DNA from: Fibrobacter sp. UWB10
GTDB lineage: Bacteria > Fibrobacterota > Fibrobacteria > Fibrobacterales > Fibrobacteraceae
Assembly (NCBI RefSeq): GCF_900182935.1
Contig: NZ_FXUE01000003.1
Span: 248,001 to 312,000 of the forward strand
Length of the DNA stretch: 64,000 bases
Reading direction: 5' to 3'
The notes below the pieces were generated by a model that was given only the letters and a program-made list of their open reading frames with translations, was not told where the DNA came from and did not search any database. This document shows, piece by piece, positions 49,961 to 58,819 of this stretch. The position numbers and the translations under genes were made by a program. The stretch's first letter is position 1. The number at the start of each line of letters is the position of its first letter.

Positions 49961-50779
49961 ATGAATCCATTTGGCGCATGTCTGCGTCTAACCGCGTTAT
50001 TTGTCGCGCTTTTTGTAGGCGTGGCGTTTTCTGATATTCCAAAACTCTACTTTACCGAGGTGCACCATTGCCCCGCGGAGCCCGAACCGGAATGGGTCGA
50101 AGTCTACAACGCCTCCGACTCTCCGCAACCTCTCGAAGAATTCCGCTTTTGCAACCGGGCCAAGAATTGGCTTACGGGCAAAAACAAGCACGACTCGATT
50201 GCTCCGTTCGAAACCGTGCTTCTCACCCGCGATACGCTCCTGTTGCGCGAATACCTCGGGTTTAAGGATGTACGCCTGATTCAGTATGCCATGGGCTACC
50301 TGAACAACACGGCGGGCTCGCTTGCCATTTGCAAGGGTGACTCCATTATCGATAGCGTTGCCTGGGACAAGTCGATCGTAACCTGCCCCTCGGGGTTTAA
50401 CCCGCGCACCGGCAGGGCCGAAAACACGCCGGGCTACCAAAGCGCTCGTGACTCGGACCGGAGCATTCTTTGGGGTGGGTCCGCAGACAAAGGCGAGAAA
50501 ACGCAATCGGGCAACCAGGCTCCCTTTACATTCCGGCTATCGACGCGCTTGGTGCGAGTAAACAAGACTCCGCTTCGGGTTTATGTCGAAAGTGAATTCC
50601 CGGTCGCACTTCGGCTGCTAGATTCGGCCGGCCGCGAGCAGTGGAAAACAACCGTGCCAGCGCATTCCAACGCTTGGGTCAATGTGCCGCTTGACCGCCT
50701 TGTGGGTATAGGCGCTGCCTATATCGCACTCGCTTCGGGCCGCTATGAGCAATTGGTCGGATTTTTGGTGAGGCCGTAA
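49961..50779 (+). CDS. Secreted lamin-tail-domain protein
   Basis: 272 residues. Signal peptide ends VGVAFS-DI. Residues about 27-135 fit a lamin tail domain: LYFTEVHHCPAEPEPEWVEV, YNASDSPQPLEEFRFCNRAK, GSLAICKGDSIIDSVAWDKS, and an end PRTGRAENTPGYQSARDSDR. These Ig-like modules occur in secreted bacterial nucleases and adhesins, but none of those catalytic domains are present. The last 70 residues are a beta-rich segment. The stop overlaps the next start (TAATG). Role unknown. Confidence 0.78.
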   Translation: MNPFGACLRLTALFVALFVGVAFSDIPKLYFTEVHHCPAEPEPEWVEVYNASDSPQPLEEFRFCNRAKNWLTGKNKHDSIAPFETVLLTRDTLLLREYLGFKDVRLIQYAMGYLNNTAGSLAICKGDSIIDSVAWDKSIVTCPSGFNPRTGRAENTPGYQSARDSDRSILWGGSADKGEKTQSGNQAPFTFRLSTRLVRVNKTPLRVYVESEFPVALRLLDSAGREQWKTTVPAHSNAWVNVPLDRLVGIGAAYIALASGRYEQLVGFLVRP

Positions 50780-51537
50780 TGCGAAGGCTGATTCTTTTGA
50801 TTGCTTGGCTAGCATGTATCGCTTGCGCCAAGGATTTTTTGCTGATGGAAAATCTTATGGAAAATCCGGCACAGGTGGCTGACCCGGGCTTTGAAGTCGC
50901 CTACGCCCAGGTGCCAGCGGTCTCGCTCTCGGTGGTGGGGGTAGGCGGCGAATTCGGATGGGGGCGCTCCGGCGACTATGACCGCTACCGCCTCGCTTTT
51001 TCGGGCTCGTACCTCGAAATGGATTCTTTGTACAGGCAAGTTTATTCGGAATGGGATTTCTCGGTAGCAAGTCTTTCGAAAGATTGTGTGGGCTTTGTCG
51101 CGGGAGTCGGCTACGGGCTTTCTATCGACTGGGTGCCAAAAGGGGATGACTTTGCGGGTGAATCGTGGACCAGCAATCGTTACAAGGCGGGGGCTACTTT
51201 GGTCAGAAGTCCGCTGTCGCTTTCGGCGATGTTGTCTCTTTTGAATCACGATTCGTATTTTGAATTTGATTATGCGTTGGCTCTTCGCTTTGAAGGCTCG
51301 CGCATTGGGGCGTTTGTTGAATTCGATGGTAAATCGCTCAATGTGGGTGATTACCTGAAGTTTGAGCATTTCGCAATTTATTCGGTATACCGGTTTCCGG
51401 ACTTTGCCATGTCGGTCTCGATTGTGTTTTCGATTGGGAACTGGAACTTTTCGGGGGCGTACGGCAATGCCGGCTCATTATGGGATTGGTTTGGCTTTTC
51501 TATCTCTAAATCCATAAGAAAAAAGACTATATTATAA
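50779..51537 (+). CDS. Probable outer-membrane beta-barrel protein
   Basis: 252 residues. Signal peptide MRRLILLIAWLACIACA; a Cys at that position leaves a lipoprotein reading possible. The mature protein alternates aromatic and polar residues with Gly-rich turns (VVGVGGEFGWGRSGDYDRYR, FVAGVGYGLSIDWVPKGDDF, FEFDYALALRFEGSRIGAFV), consistent with a barrel of 10-12 strands. Overlaps the lamin-tail gene by one base; ends 2 nt before the PAS-domain gene. Function unknown. Confidence 0.65.
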   Translation: MRRLILLIAWLACIACAKDFLLMENLMENPAQVADPGFEVAYAQVPAVSLSVVGVGGEFGWGRSGDYDRYRLAFSGSYLEMDSLYRQVYSEWDFSVASLSKDCVGFVAGVGYGLSIDWVPKGDDFAGESWTSNRYKAGATLVRSPLSLSAMLSLLNHDSYFEFDYALALRFEGSRIGAFVEFDGKSLNVGDYLKFEHFAIYSVYRFPDFAMSVSIVFSIGNWNFSGAYGNAGSLWDWFGFSISKSIRKKTIL

Positions 51538-51539
51538 AT

Positions 51540-52799
51540 ATGCAGGTATCTGTAAGTATTCTCATTGCTGTATCCTTTTTCTGTTTGTTGGTCATAACAG
51601 CATTTGTGATATCTGTTCTCTTGATTAGGGATTTGCTGAGCAAGCAAAAGATTTATTCCATTTTTGCAAGCTATCTTAGCGACTTTTTGGTGATTGTCTC
51701 TAAAGAAGGGCGTTTGATCGATGCTACCCCGACCTATATTTCGGACCCGCTTTATAATTCCATTTTGCGCCAGAGGTCTTTTAAGAAGATTTTTTCGGCT
51801 TCGGAGTACAAGCGCTTTTTGGAATACGTCAAAGGCCTGGATGCTTATCCCGACATTCCGTTTGTGTTTTCGCAAGACGTGGGGGACGGTATCAACTGGT
51901 ACGAAATTCGTGCAAGTATGCAAAAGCAGGGGGCCGATGTCCACATGGTGCTTTTGCTCACGAACGTGACTTTGGACGTGGAATCGAGAACCCAGCGTGA
52001 CGAATTGAAAGAAAAGGTCGACATGCTTTTGCAGAATACGGGCGACTTTTTGTGGTCGATGGATGTCGATACCCGTACGTTTACCTTCTTGACTCCGCTC
52101 GTAGACGACGAAGGTCGTGCGATTCCGAGAACGCAGGGCGTTCAGGATATTCGAGCGATGATGCCCGATGACGACTACGCCTTCTTTGACAAGCACTTGA
52201 ACGCGCGCATTGTGGAATTCCGTGCCACGGGTCAGAATTCCAGCGAAAATCACGGGGTGCGTCTGCGCTTGCTGGGTGAAAACGGCAAGTTGGACTGGTA
52301 TGCGTTCTGTGGTCGCCTTTATACCGAAGAAAACGCCAAAATCGTATTCCGCGGTACGGCGCGTCGTTTGGACATGCACCTTGAAAATTCGATGGTCGAA
52401 GGTTCCGGCGTGAGTGAAGCGACTCAGGTTTCAGCCCTTGCGTTCCCGGATATTCGCATGTTCTGGATTGATAGAGACTATAAGGTTTGTGGCTGTAACC
52501 AGGCGTTTTCGCTTGCGTTCGGTAGCCCGAATCCCGAAGAAATCGAAGGTAAGCGCTTGCTTGAAGTGGTTCGCCCCCGGTATTTCACGCTGTTCCATGG
52601 AGTTCTTTCAGAAGTTTTCGAAAAGGGACTTTCTAAATCTTGGAAAGGTCCTTTCGGTGTGGGAAAGCGTCTTTTGTGGTTCAATGCAGTACCTCTCAAA
52701 CGCGATGACGGATACACGTATCGCGTGTTGGGCGTGTATTTGCAGTTGGACGAAAACGATTTTAATTCAGTAAATAACGTTCTTATGGAGAAAAAATGA
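51540..52799 (+). CDS. Membrane-bound PAS-domain sensor without catalytic domain
   Basis: 419 residues. An N-terminal membrane helix (residues about 5-30) is followed by two or three PAS-like regions: FLVIVSKEGRLIDATPTYIS, a coiled linker (QRDELKEKVDMLLQNTGDFL), a second PAS region (WSMDVDTRTFTFLTPLVDDE), and a third, MFWIDRDYKVCGCNQAFSLA. No histidine kinase, GGDEF or methyl-accepting domain follows, so it is a sensor or scaffold whose output is unknown. Its stop overlaps the rhodanese gene start by 4 nt (ATGA). Confidence 0.75.
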   Translation: MQVSVSILIAVSFFCLLVITAFVISVLLIRDLLSKQKIYSIFASYLSDFLVIVSKEGRLIDATPTYISDPLYNSILRQRSFKKIFSASEYKRFLEYVKGLDAYPDIPFVFSQDVGDGINWYEIRASMQKQGADVHMVLLLTNVTLDVESRTQRDELKEKVDMLLQNTGDFLWSMDVDTRTFTFLTPLVDDEGRAIPRTQGVQDIRAMMPDDDYAFFDKHLNARIVEFRATGQNSSENHGVRLRLLGENGKLDWYAFCGRLYTEENAKIVFRGTARRLDMHLENSMVEGSGVSEATQVSALAFPDIRMFWIDRDYKVCGCNQAFSLAFGSPNPEEIEGKRLLEVVRPRYFTLFHGVLSEVFEKGLSKSWKGPFGVGKRLLWFNAVPLKRDDGYTYRVLGVYLQLDENDFNSVNNVLMEKK

Positions 52800-53242
52800 A
52801 AAAGTTAATGATACTTGCTGTGGCCTCGATGTTCATTTTCGCAGGTTGTGAAGAAAAGAAGGCCGAAGAAGTGAAGGTGGAAGCAAAGCCGGTTGCTGAA
52901 CAGCCTGCTGCAAAGCCTGCTCCGGCTCCGTCTGATGCGGCGGTGCGTGCCGGTATCCAGTCTGTTGATTGGGCCAAGGCGATCGAAATGAATGCCAACG
53001 GTGGTATTTACGTGGATGTGCGTAATGCTGCAGAATTGAACGAAGGCTATGCTCCGTATGCAGTGAACATTCCGCTGGGTGAACTGAGAAACCGTTTCGG
53101 CGAACTTCCGAAGGACAAGGACTTGCTGATTTACTGCCGTTCTGGCCGTCGTAGCGAAGCTGCCTCCAAGTTCCTGATGGACCAGGGCTACACCCGCGTG
53201 TATAACGTCCTCGGAGGCTTCAACGCATTCCCGAAGAAGTAA
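52796..53242 (+). CDS. Rhodanese-domain lipoprotein
   Basis: 148 residues. Lipoprotein signal ends SMFIFAGCEEK (Cys18). A Lys/Pro/Ala-rich linker (residues about 20-48) leads to a single rhodanese domain: GGIYVDVRNAAELNEGYAPY, then the active loop LIYCRSGRRSEAASKFL with Cys114, and VYNVLGGFNAF. Such domains move sulfane sulfur or bind anions. Lipid anchoring places it in the periplasm. Coupled by overlap to the PAS gene. Confidence 0.85.
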   Translation: MKKLMILAVASMFIFAGCEEKKAEEVKVEAKPVAEQPAAKPAPAPSDAAVRAGIQSVDWAKAIEMNANGGIYVDVRNAAELNEGYAPYAVNIPLGELRNRFGELPKDKDLLIYCRSGRRSEAASKFLMDQGYTRVYNVLGGFNAFPKK

Positions 53243-53258
53243 GCCTGTTGCCCTCGTC

Positions 53259-53278
53259 ATCCCGGCGAAGGCCGGGAT
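53259..53278. repeat. Palindromic 'TCATCCCGGCGAAGGCCGGG' repeat
   Basis: ATCCCGGC GAAG GCCGGGAT, 8-bp perfect stem, preceded by CTCGTC. Widespread intergenic type. It lies between the rhodanese gene and ribD and would add a false N-terminus to ribD if a longer frame were used. Confidence 0.7.
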
Positions 53279-53292
53279 CAGCAATCTTGAAT

Positions 53293-54582
53293 ATGAATTA
53301 TTTACAGCTAGCGTTTGAGACCTCACTCTTCTCGGTCGGGATTAGCCGACCGAATCCTGCCGTGGGCGCCGTTGTCGTTAAAGACGGAATCGTCGTCGGG
53401 AAGGGGCGTACACAGCGCCCTGGGAATGCTCATGCCGAGGTGATGGCGCTGCGTGACGCGGGCGAACTCGCCCGCGGGGCGGCCATCTATGTAACGCTGG
53501 AACCTTGCTGCCATTATGGCCGCACGCCCCCCTGCACAAAGGCAATCATCGATGCTGGCATCAAAGAAGTCTACTTCGCGCATGCCGACCCGAATCCGGT
53601 GGTGCGCGGCAAGAGCCGAGCCATTCTCGAAGAAGCTGGAATCAAGGTCTTTGAAGGCCAGGATGCTTGCGAGCGTGCTATTGTTGAAAGTGGCTGGGAT
53701 GATTCTTGCTCCCATGACGGCTGCAAGGTGCTTTCAGAAAATTCAACAGTCATGGGGGAGCCGGAGACTCGCGCCGAGGCGCTTGCCGAAGCTCGCATGG
53801 TCTTTCACGAAATCGAACGATTCTTCGAAGCGTATGACTATTTCGTGCGCAACAAGGCGACTTTTGTAGAATTAAAATCCGCCATTTCGCAAGAAGGCTA
53901 CATGGGGGCGGTTGTAGGTGGCGGTGCAAAGGGTGCTGCGTGCAATGCGTCGCTTAAGATCACCGCTCAAGGCGCCAATTGCTGGAATCATGAACTTCGC
54001 GCCATGAGCGATGCAATCCTGGTGGGCGCAGGCACCGTACTTGCCGACAACCCTTCGCTCGATGTCCGTTTTGCCCAAGGGAACAATCCTGTCAAAATCA
54101 TCTGGGCCGGGCATCATGAATTTACCGCAGCCGAAGTGGCTACCCTTCGCATATTCCAGGCGCCTGTAGAAGAAGGCAAGGCTCCCATTGTCTTTACATG
54201 CGTGCCGCAGCCCGCGCTTGAAAAAAATCTTGAGAAATTAAAGAATGTGGGGGCAGCGCCGGCTGCTGAAAATTTCGCAGTTGAAGTCGTCGCTTTAAGT
54301 AATGCGTCCTTCGTTGCCAACTGGCACGAGATGCATGCGAATCTCTCCGCCCGCGGCATGCACCGCCTCATGGTAGAACCTGGCGCTCGTCTTGCTGATG
54401 AAATTTTTAAATGCGGTCTCTGGAATCGCCTCGATTTATGGCAATCTTCCGACCCCGCGGTCGATCGTGCGCTTGAATCCAGCGGCGCCGACGGCTTAAC
54501 TTATCCCGAACTTCCCACAGCCCTCGTCGCCCGCGAATCCTTCATGCTCGGGCCCGACGTGTTGACTGTGTACTCGCGCTAG
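53293..54582 (+). CDS. ribD: Riboflavin biosynthesis protein RibD (deaminase plus reductase)
   Basis: 429 residues from ATG 53293. The bifunctional enzyme deaminates and then reduces the pyrimidine intermediate in riboflavin synthesis. Deaminase domain: RPNPAVGAVVVKDGIVVGKG, zinc ligands in NAHAEVMAL (His/Glu about 46-49) and LEPCCHYGRTPPC (Cys about 71 and 80). Reductase domain: SLKITAQGANCWNHELRAMS and AILVGAGTVLADNPSLDVRF. Longer than the usual 360-380 residues because of an acidic helical stretch between the two halves (about 140-200). The start is just beyond a palindromic repeat and has a poor ribosome site. Tail-to-tail overlap of 4 nt with sufD. Confidence 0.92.
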   Translation: MNYLQLAFETSLFSVGISRPNPAVGAVVVKDGIVVGKGRTQRPGNAHAEVMALRDAGELARGAAIYVTLEPCCHYGRTPPCTKAIIDAGIKEVYFAHADPNPVVRGKSRAILEEAGIKVFEGQDACERAIVESGWDDSCSHDGCKVLSENSTVMGEPETRAEALAEARMVFHEIERFFEAYDYFVRNKATFVELKSAISQEGYMGAVVGGGAKGAACNASLKITAQGANCWNHELRAMSDAILVGAGTVLADNPSLDVRFAQGNNPVKIIWAGHHEFTAAEVATLRIFQAPVEEGKAPIVFTCVPQPALEKNLEKLKNVGAAPAAENFAVEVVALSNASFVANWHEMHANLSARGMHRLMVEPGARLADEIFKCGLWNRLDLWQSSDPAVDRALESSGADGLTYPELPTALVARESFMLGPDVLTVYSR

Positions 54583-55553
54583 AGCGCCTGCATCAAGCGT
54601 TTCTTCGCGGCCCCATCAGGCAATTCCAGGAACAATTCCTTCGCAAATGCCTTAGTCAGCATTTCGCGGGCCTTGTCAGCCGGAATTCCGCGGCTTGTCA
54701 AATAGAACATCTGATCCTTGTCGAGTTCGCCCACGGTATTGCCGTGCGTACATTCCACGTCATCGTGGTAAATCTTGAGCACCGGCTTCACGGAAACGCT
54801 GGGGCCGTCGCTTAAGAGAATCGTATTCACCAACTGGCTCGAATTCACTTGGCTGCAATTGTTACCAACGACCACTTGGCCGTCGTAGCTGGCGTAAGCG
54901 TTTTCGTCGAGAATGTTGCGCACGAACTGCGTGCTCACCGTGCTGGGAGCGTTGTGCAAAATCGTCAGGCGTTGGTGCTTAGAGGCTGTACCCTTCAGAA
55001 TATTCAAACTGCGGTAATCGAAGTTTGCTCCTTCGCCGTTCAGTTCCACGTGGGCGCTAATACGGCCAATGCCGCTGTCTTGCAAAACGTTTGCGAAATG
55101 CACCGTCGAATTCGCGGCCTGCTTGATGTCGAAATGCCTAAAGGTCAAAGGCAAGTCGTTAGTGGGGTTCGCAAAAAAGATTTCGAGTTCGGCGCCTTCA
55201 GCGACATTGATATCGAAGCGTTCCGCGCAAATTTCATGCATCACCTTGTTGTCAAGGATTTCAATGCTAGCCTTTGCGTTCTTGCCGATGTTCAAAACCG
55301 TGCGACCGAAGTCGTTGTTGCACTTGAGCATCGCCATTTCGTTTTCGCCGTCATCAATAGTCTTCACGAGCTGGCGGGCGTTGCAGGCAATCGGCAAAAG
55401 GGCGGCAAAGTCGTCTTCGCTTGCGAAGTCTTCGTCACAAGTGCATTCACTCGGGAATTCAGGAGCCTGAATCTTGTTGACCGGGAAAAACGTCCACAAT
55501 TCGTTATTGCGACGCGGCATTCCCAATTGTTTAATGCGGGTAATGGCGTCCAT
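54579..55553 (-). CDS. sufD: Fe-S cluster assembly protein SufD
   Basis: 324 residues. Component of the SufBCD scaffold for Fe-S cluster assembly. Matches the SufB/D fold: the N-terminal GMPRRNNELWTFFPVNKI resembles the 'R..EEWRYT' entry motif, a beta-helix core follows, and the C-terminus has CSQVNSSQLVNTILLSDGPS, VLKIYHDDVECTHGNTVGEL and FYLTSRGIPADKAREMLTKA, all typical. Shorter than Escherichia coli SufD (423). Follows sufC with a 1-nt overlap. Cannot be SufB, because its Cys-rich features and length do not fit. Confidence 0.9.
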   Translation of the reverse strand: MDAITRIKQLGMPRRNNELWTFFPVNKIQAPEFPSECTCDEDFASEDDFAALLPIACNARQLVKTIDDGENEMAMLKCNNDFGRTVLNIGKNAKASIEILDNKVMHEICAERFDINVAEGAELEIFFANPTNDLPLTFRHFDIKQAANSTVHFANVLQDSGIGRISAHVELNGEGANFDYRSLNILKGTASKHQRLTILHNAPSTVSTQFVRNILDENAYASYDGQVVVGNNCSQVNSSQLVNTILLSDGPSVSVKPVLKIYHDDVECTHGNTVGELDKDQMFYLTSRGIPADKAREMLTKAFAKELFLELPDGAAKKRLMQAL

Positions 55554-56299
55554 TAGTTTTCCTCAATCCAGTCGTAACCTTGTTCTTCGAGCTTGAGGGC
55601 GAGTTCCGGACCGCCCGAAAGAATAATCTTGCCGTGGCGCAGCACATGCACGTAAGTCGGCTTGATGTAGTCCAGAAGTCTCTGGTAGTGCGTCACCAGA
55701 ATCACGGCCTTTTCGGGCGACATAATCTGGTTGATGCCATGAGCCACAATGCGGAGAGCGTCAATGTCGAGACCCGAGTCCGTTTCGTCGAGGAACGATA
55801 CCTTCGGATCCAAAATAGCCATCTGCAGAATTTCGTTGCGCTTCTTTTCGCCACCGCTAAAGCCGTCGTTCACGCCGCGGTCACGGTAACGGTCATCCAT
55901 TTCGAGCATGGCCATCTTTTCTTCGCAGAGTTTCTTGAAGTCTGCATCGGCGAGCGGTTCGAGCCCGAGGTAGGCGCGCTTGGAGTTGAGCGCCATCTGC
56001 AAGAATTCCACGTTGTTCACGCCCGGAATTTCGGTCGGATACTGCGTGCTGATGAACAGGCCGGAATTGGCGCGGTCGCAAATTTCCATCGAAAGCAGGT
56101 CCTTGCCATCGAGCGTCACGGAGCCGTCATTCACGGTGTAGGCGGGGTGGCCTGCAATCACCTTCGAAAGCGTACTTTTGCCGGAACCGTTGGGGCCCAT
56201 AATGGCATGGACTTCGCCCGGTTTGACTTCCAGATTGATACCCTTCAAAATTTGGGTTCCGTCTTCGATACTAGCTTTCAGGTTCTTGATGGACAGCAT
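55553..56299 (-). CDS. sufC: Fe-S cluster assembly ATPase SufC
   Basis: 248 residues. The ABC ATPase of the Suf complex. Walker A AIMGPNGSGKSTLSKVIAGH, Q-loop LFISTQYPTEIPGVNNVEFL, signature NDGFSGGEKKRNEILQMAIL, Walker B FLDETDSGLDIDALR, and H-loop VTHYQRLLDYI. The ETDSGLD wording and SGGEKKRNEI are specific to SufC. Next to sufD; sufB and sufS are not in the window. The dnaG stop is about 100 nt upstream. Confidence 0.94.
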   Translation of the reverse strand: MLSIKNLKASIEDGTQILKGINLEVKPGEVHAIMGPNGSGKSTLSKVIAGHPAYTVNDGSVTLDGKDLLSMEICDRANSGLFISTQYPTEIPGVNNVEFLQMALNSKRAYLGLEPLADADFKKLCEEKMAMLEMDDRYRDRGVNDGFSGGEKKRNEILQMAILDPKVSFLDETDSGLDIDALRIVAHGINQIMSPEKAVILVTHYQRLLDYIKPTYVHVLRHGKIILSGGPELALKLEEQGYDWIEEN

Positions 56300-56402
56300 A
56301 ATTCCTCCGGCGCTATTGCGCTAGAACATTTTTTTACGGCTCAAATTTAGAAAAACTTGCGGCCTGTGTCTTATCAATTTTTTTTATAATCAGATGAACA
56401 GA

Positions 56403-58607
56403 TTACCCGAAGTCATCAAAGTCATTGCCCATGTTGTCGTCACCGCCGTAAGAATATTCTTCGTCGTCTTCGGGCGGCGGGGGCTCAAAGCCCTCGGGCG
56501 GTTCGTCGGTTGGCATTTGCTCTTCGGAATAATTTTCAGGCGCAAATTCAGCAGGGGGTTGCGGCACATTTTCTGCAAATGTAGGGGCACTCGGTTGCGA
56601 GTACTGCGGTGCAGGGGCTGCTTGGACAGGTGCAGTCTGAACCGGTGCGGGCGTTGCCTGAATGGAGGTCGGTGTAATCACGGTTGGTGCCGCAGGCATC
56701 GGGGCGCCCTGAATCACCGACTGGAACAGTATCAGCTGAGTCTTGCTGCGTACCACTTGATCGGCGAAGGCGTCAATCGTAATCTTTTCGGCGTTGAACA
56801 GGGCGTTCAACTTTTGCATGCCCTGCGTAAACTTGGACATCTGCATGCGCGTTTCAACCGCTTCGTTGCTGGTCAGCGGAATCATGTGCTTTTGTCTGTC
56901 GCAAAGCTTGGTCGAAAATACGGTTAGCGTCTGGTAAAATTCGATGATTTCTTGCGGAGTCTTCCACTTTTCTTCGGGCAAGCCTTCCAAAAAGAGCCTG
57001 AGCGTGGGCGATACATTTTCGTACATTAGCTGCGGCGAAACTGCGCCAGTTTCGGCGTAAAGCGCAATGGCTGAATTCACGAATTCTTCGACCACCGGAG
57101 ATTCAAACATGCGGACTCCGCTTGCGGCCCAGTCCATGTCAAAGTATTCCAGCGCGCGGTCCATCAGCGTCGGGTTTCGAAGCACCAAGTTCGCAAAACG
57201 GATTTCCATGGGCGGAATGCTTGCCCAGTCAAGCGATGCGGCCTGCTCTAGTTGCGGAATCACTTCAGGTGCGCCGGGGGCGGCGTTTACTGCCATCGGT
57301 CGGCGTTCTTCGGGGCCTTTTTGCGGCTTCAAGCTTTTTACTTGAGCCAAGGAACGGCTCGTATTGAATCGTTCCGCAATCAGCTTCACATACTGGTTTT
57401 GAAGTTCGCGGTCGGTAATGCTTTTTACAAGCGACTTGGTGTAAGTCACAAAGCGGGCGCGTTCTTCGGGGCTTTGCATGTCGTGCTGGCGAGCCAAATA
57501 AGAAAGCCAGTCTTCGGAATCTCGCAAAGCGGCGCGGAATGCGTCGGCACCGCGTTCGTTCACAAAGTTGTCGGGGTCAATCTTGGTGCCATCGGGGCGC
57601 GAAAGCGCAAACACTCGAGGTGCAATTCCCTTGGGCAAGACAATTTCCAAACTTCTGAGGGTAGCCTTCTGGCCGGCAGCGTCACCGTCGAATACCAGGT
57701 AGGCGGTGTTGGCGTATCGGGCAAGAATGCTCGCGTGTGTTTCGGTCAAAGCCGTTCCCGAGGCTGCCACCACGTTCGTGACGCCGCCTTGATACAGGCT
57801 AATCATGTCGAAGTAGCCTTCTACGATAATCACCGCATTTTCTTTTGCAATGCTTTGACGGCTCTGGTGCAAACCGAATAGAATATCGCTCTTGTGGTAC
57901 AGCGCCGATTCCGGGCTGTTCATGTACTTGGCGTGGCTCTTTCCGGAGAGGTCGCGGCCACCGAAGGCGACAATCACGCCCGAAAGGTTCTGAATTGCAA
58001 TCATTAAGCGATCGCGGAACTTATCCGAGATTCCGCCATTTTCTTTTTCGACAGCGAGCCCCGCCTTAACGCAGTCCAGCGGCGAAAAACCATTCTTGAC
58101 CGCATACCCGATAAAGCCTTCGCGACCTTCCGGTGCGTAACCGATGTGGAATAGCTTGCGGGTTTCGTCGGTAATGTGGCGGCTGGCAAGATACTGGAGT
58201 GCCTTGGGAGAAAGGGCGAGTTGCTGCTCGAACCATTGGCAGGCAAGTTCGTTCAGCCTGCGGACCATGGCGCGTTCTTCAGTCTTTTCGCTGTCTTCGG
58301 GGGCGCCTAGCTGGGGGAGTGCAAAACCGGTAAAGTTTGCGACCCATTCCACGGCCCCCTTAAAATCCATTTTTTCGTGTTCTTGCACGAATTTGAAAAC
58401 GTCACCGCCTGCTCCACAAGCAAAGCATTTATAAATTCCCAAGCTTGGGTTGACGTTCATGGAAGGACTTCTGTCATCATGAAAGGGGCAGACACCCAAG
58501 TAGCGGCCATTTCCGGAACGTTTCAGCGGAACAAAATTCTCAATGACCAACGCAATATCTGCGTGGGCTTTGAGTTGCTGAATGATTTCGTTAGAATAGA
58601 ACGCCAC
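56403..58607 (-). CDS. dnaG: DNA primase
   Basis: 734 residues. Makes RNA primers for the replication fork. Zinc domain: GVCPFHDDRSPS and YKCFACGAGGDVFKF (Cys40, His43, Cys61, Cys64). Polymerase core FRDRLMIAIQNLSGVIVAFG, TOPRIM IIVEGYFDMISLYQGG and VFDGDAAGQKATLR. A helicase-binding region follows. The final 110 residues are unusual: Ala/Pro/Gln-rich (ATPAPVQTAPVQAAPAPQYS), then a strongly acidic tail (EGFEPPPPEDDEEYSYGGDD). Upstream of sufC in the same orientation with a gap of about 100 nt. Confidence 0.95.
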   Translation of the reverse strand: MAFYSNEIIQQLKAHADIALVIENFVPLKRSGNGRYLGVCPFHDDRSPSMNVNPSLGIYKCFACGAGGDVFKFVQEHEKMDFKGAVEWVANFTGFALPQLGAPEDSEKTEERAMVRRLNELACQWFEQQLALSPKALQYLASRHITDETRKLFHIGYAPEGREGFIGYAVKNGFSPLDCVKAGLAVEKENGGISDKFRDRLMIAIQNLSGVIVAFGGRDLSGKSHAKYMNSPESALYHKSDILFGLHQSRQSIAKENAVIIVEGYFDMISLYQGGVTNVVAASGTALTETHASILARYANTAYLVFDGDAAGQKATLRSLEIVLPKGIAPRVFALSRPDGTKIDPDNFVNERGADAFRAALRDSEDWLSYLARQHDMQSPEERARFVTYTKSLVKSITDRELQNQYVKLIAERFNTSRSLAQVKSLKPQKGPEERRPMAVNAAPGAPEVIPQLEQAASLDWASIPPMEIRFANLVLRNPTLMDRALEYFDMDWAASGVRMFESPVVEEFVNSAIALYAETGAVSPQLMYENVSPTLRLFLEGLPEEKWKTPQEIIEFYQTLTVFSTKLCDRQKHMIPLTSNEAVETRMQMSKFTQGMQKLNALFNAEKITIDAFADQVVRSKTQLILFQSVIQGAPMPAAPTVITPTSIQATPAPVQTAPVQAAPAPQYSQPSAPTFAENVPQPPAEFAPENYSEEQMPTDEPPEGFEPPPPEDDEEYSYGGDDNMGNDFDDFG

Positions 58608-58654
58608 GCCCCAAATTTAGCAAGAAAACGCCGTCAAAATTTTGACAGAAACAT

Positions 58655-58690
58655 AAAAAAAGAATCCGTTCTTGAAGAACCGGATTCTTT
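58655..58690 (-). terminator. Terminator of the initiator tRNA gene
   Basis: AGAATCCG paired with CGGATTCT, extended by GTTC/GAAC, with a T-run on the minus-strand side. It lies directly after the tRNA 3' end. Confidence 0.85.
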
Positions 58691-58695
58691 TTTAG

Positions 58696-58769
<74 letters not shown>

Positions 58770-58783
58770 TCGAGGTTGCACCA

Positions 58784-58812
58784 TATATAGTAAATTTTTA
58801 TAGCCCTGTCAA
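58784..58812 (-). promoter_or_regulatory. Consensus sigma-70-type promoter of tRNA-fMet
   Basis: On the minus strand TTGACA (58812-58807), 17-nt spacer, TATATA (58789-58784), about 15 nt before the tRNA 5' end. Also close to the stop of the phosphatidyltransferase gene. Confidence 0.85.
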
Positions 58813-58819
58813 GGGTTTT

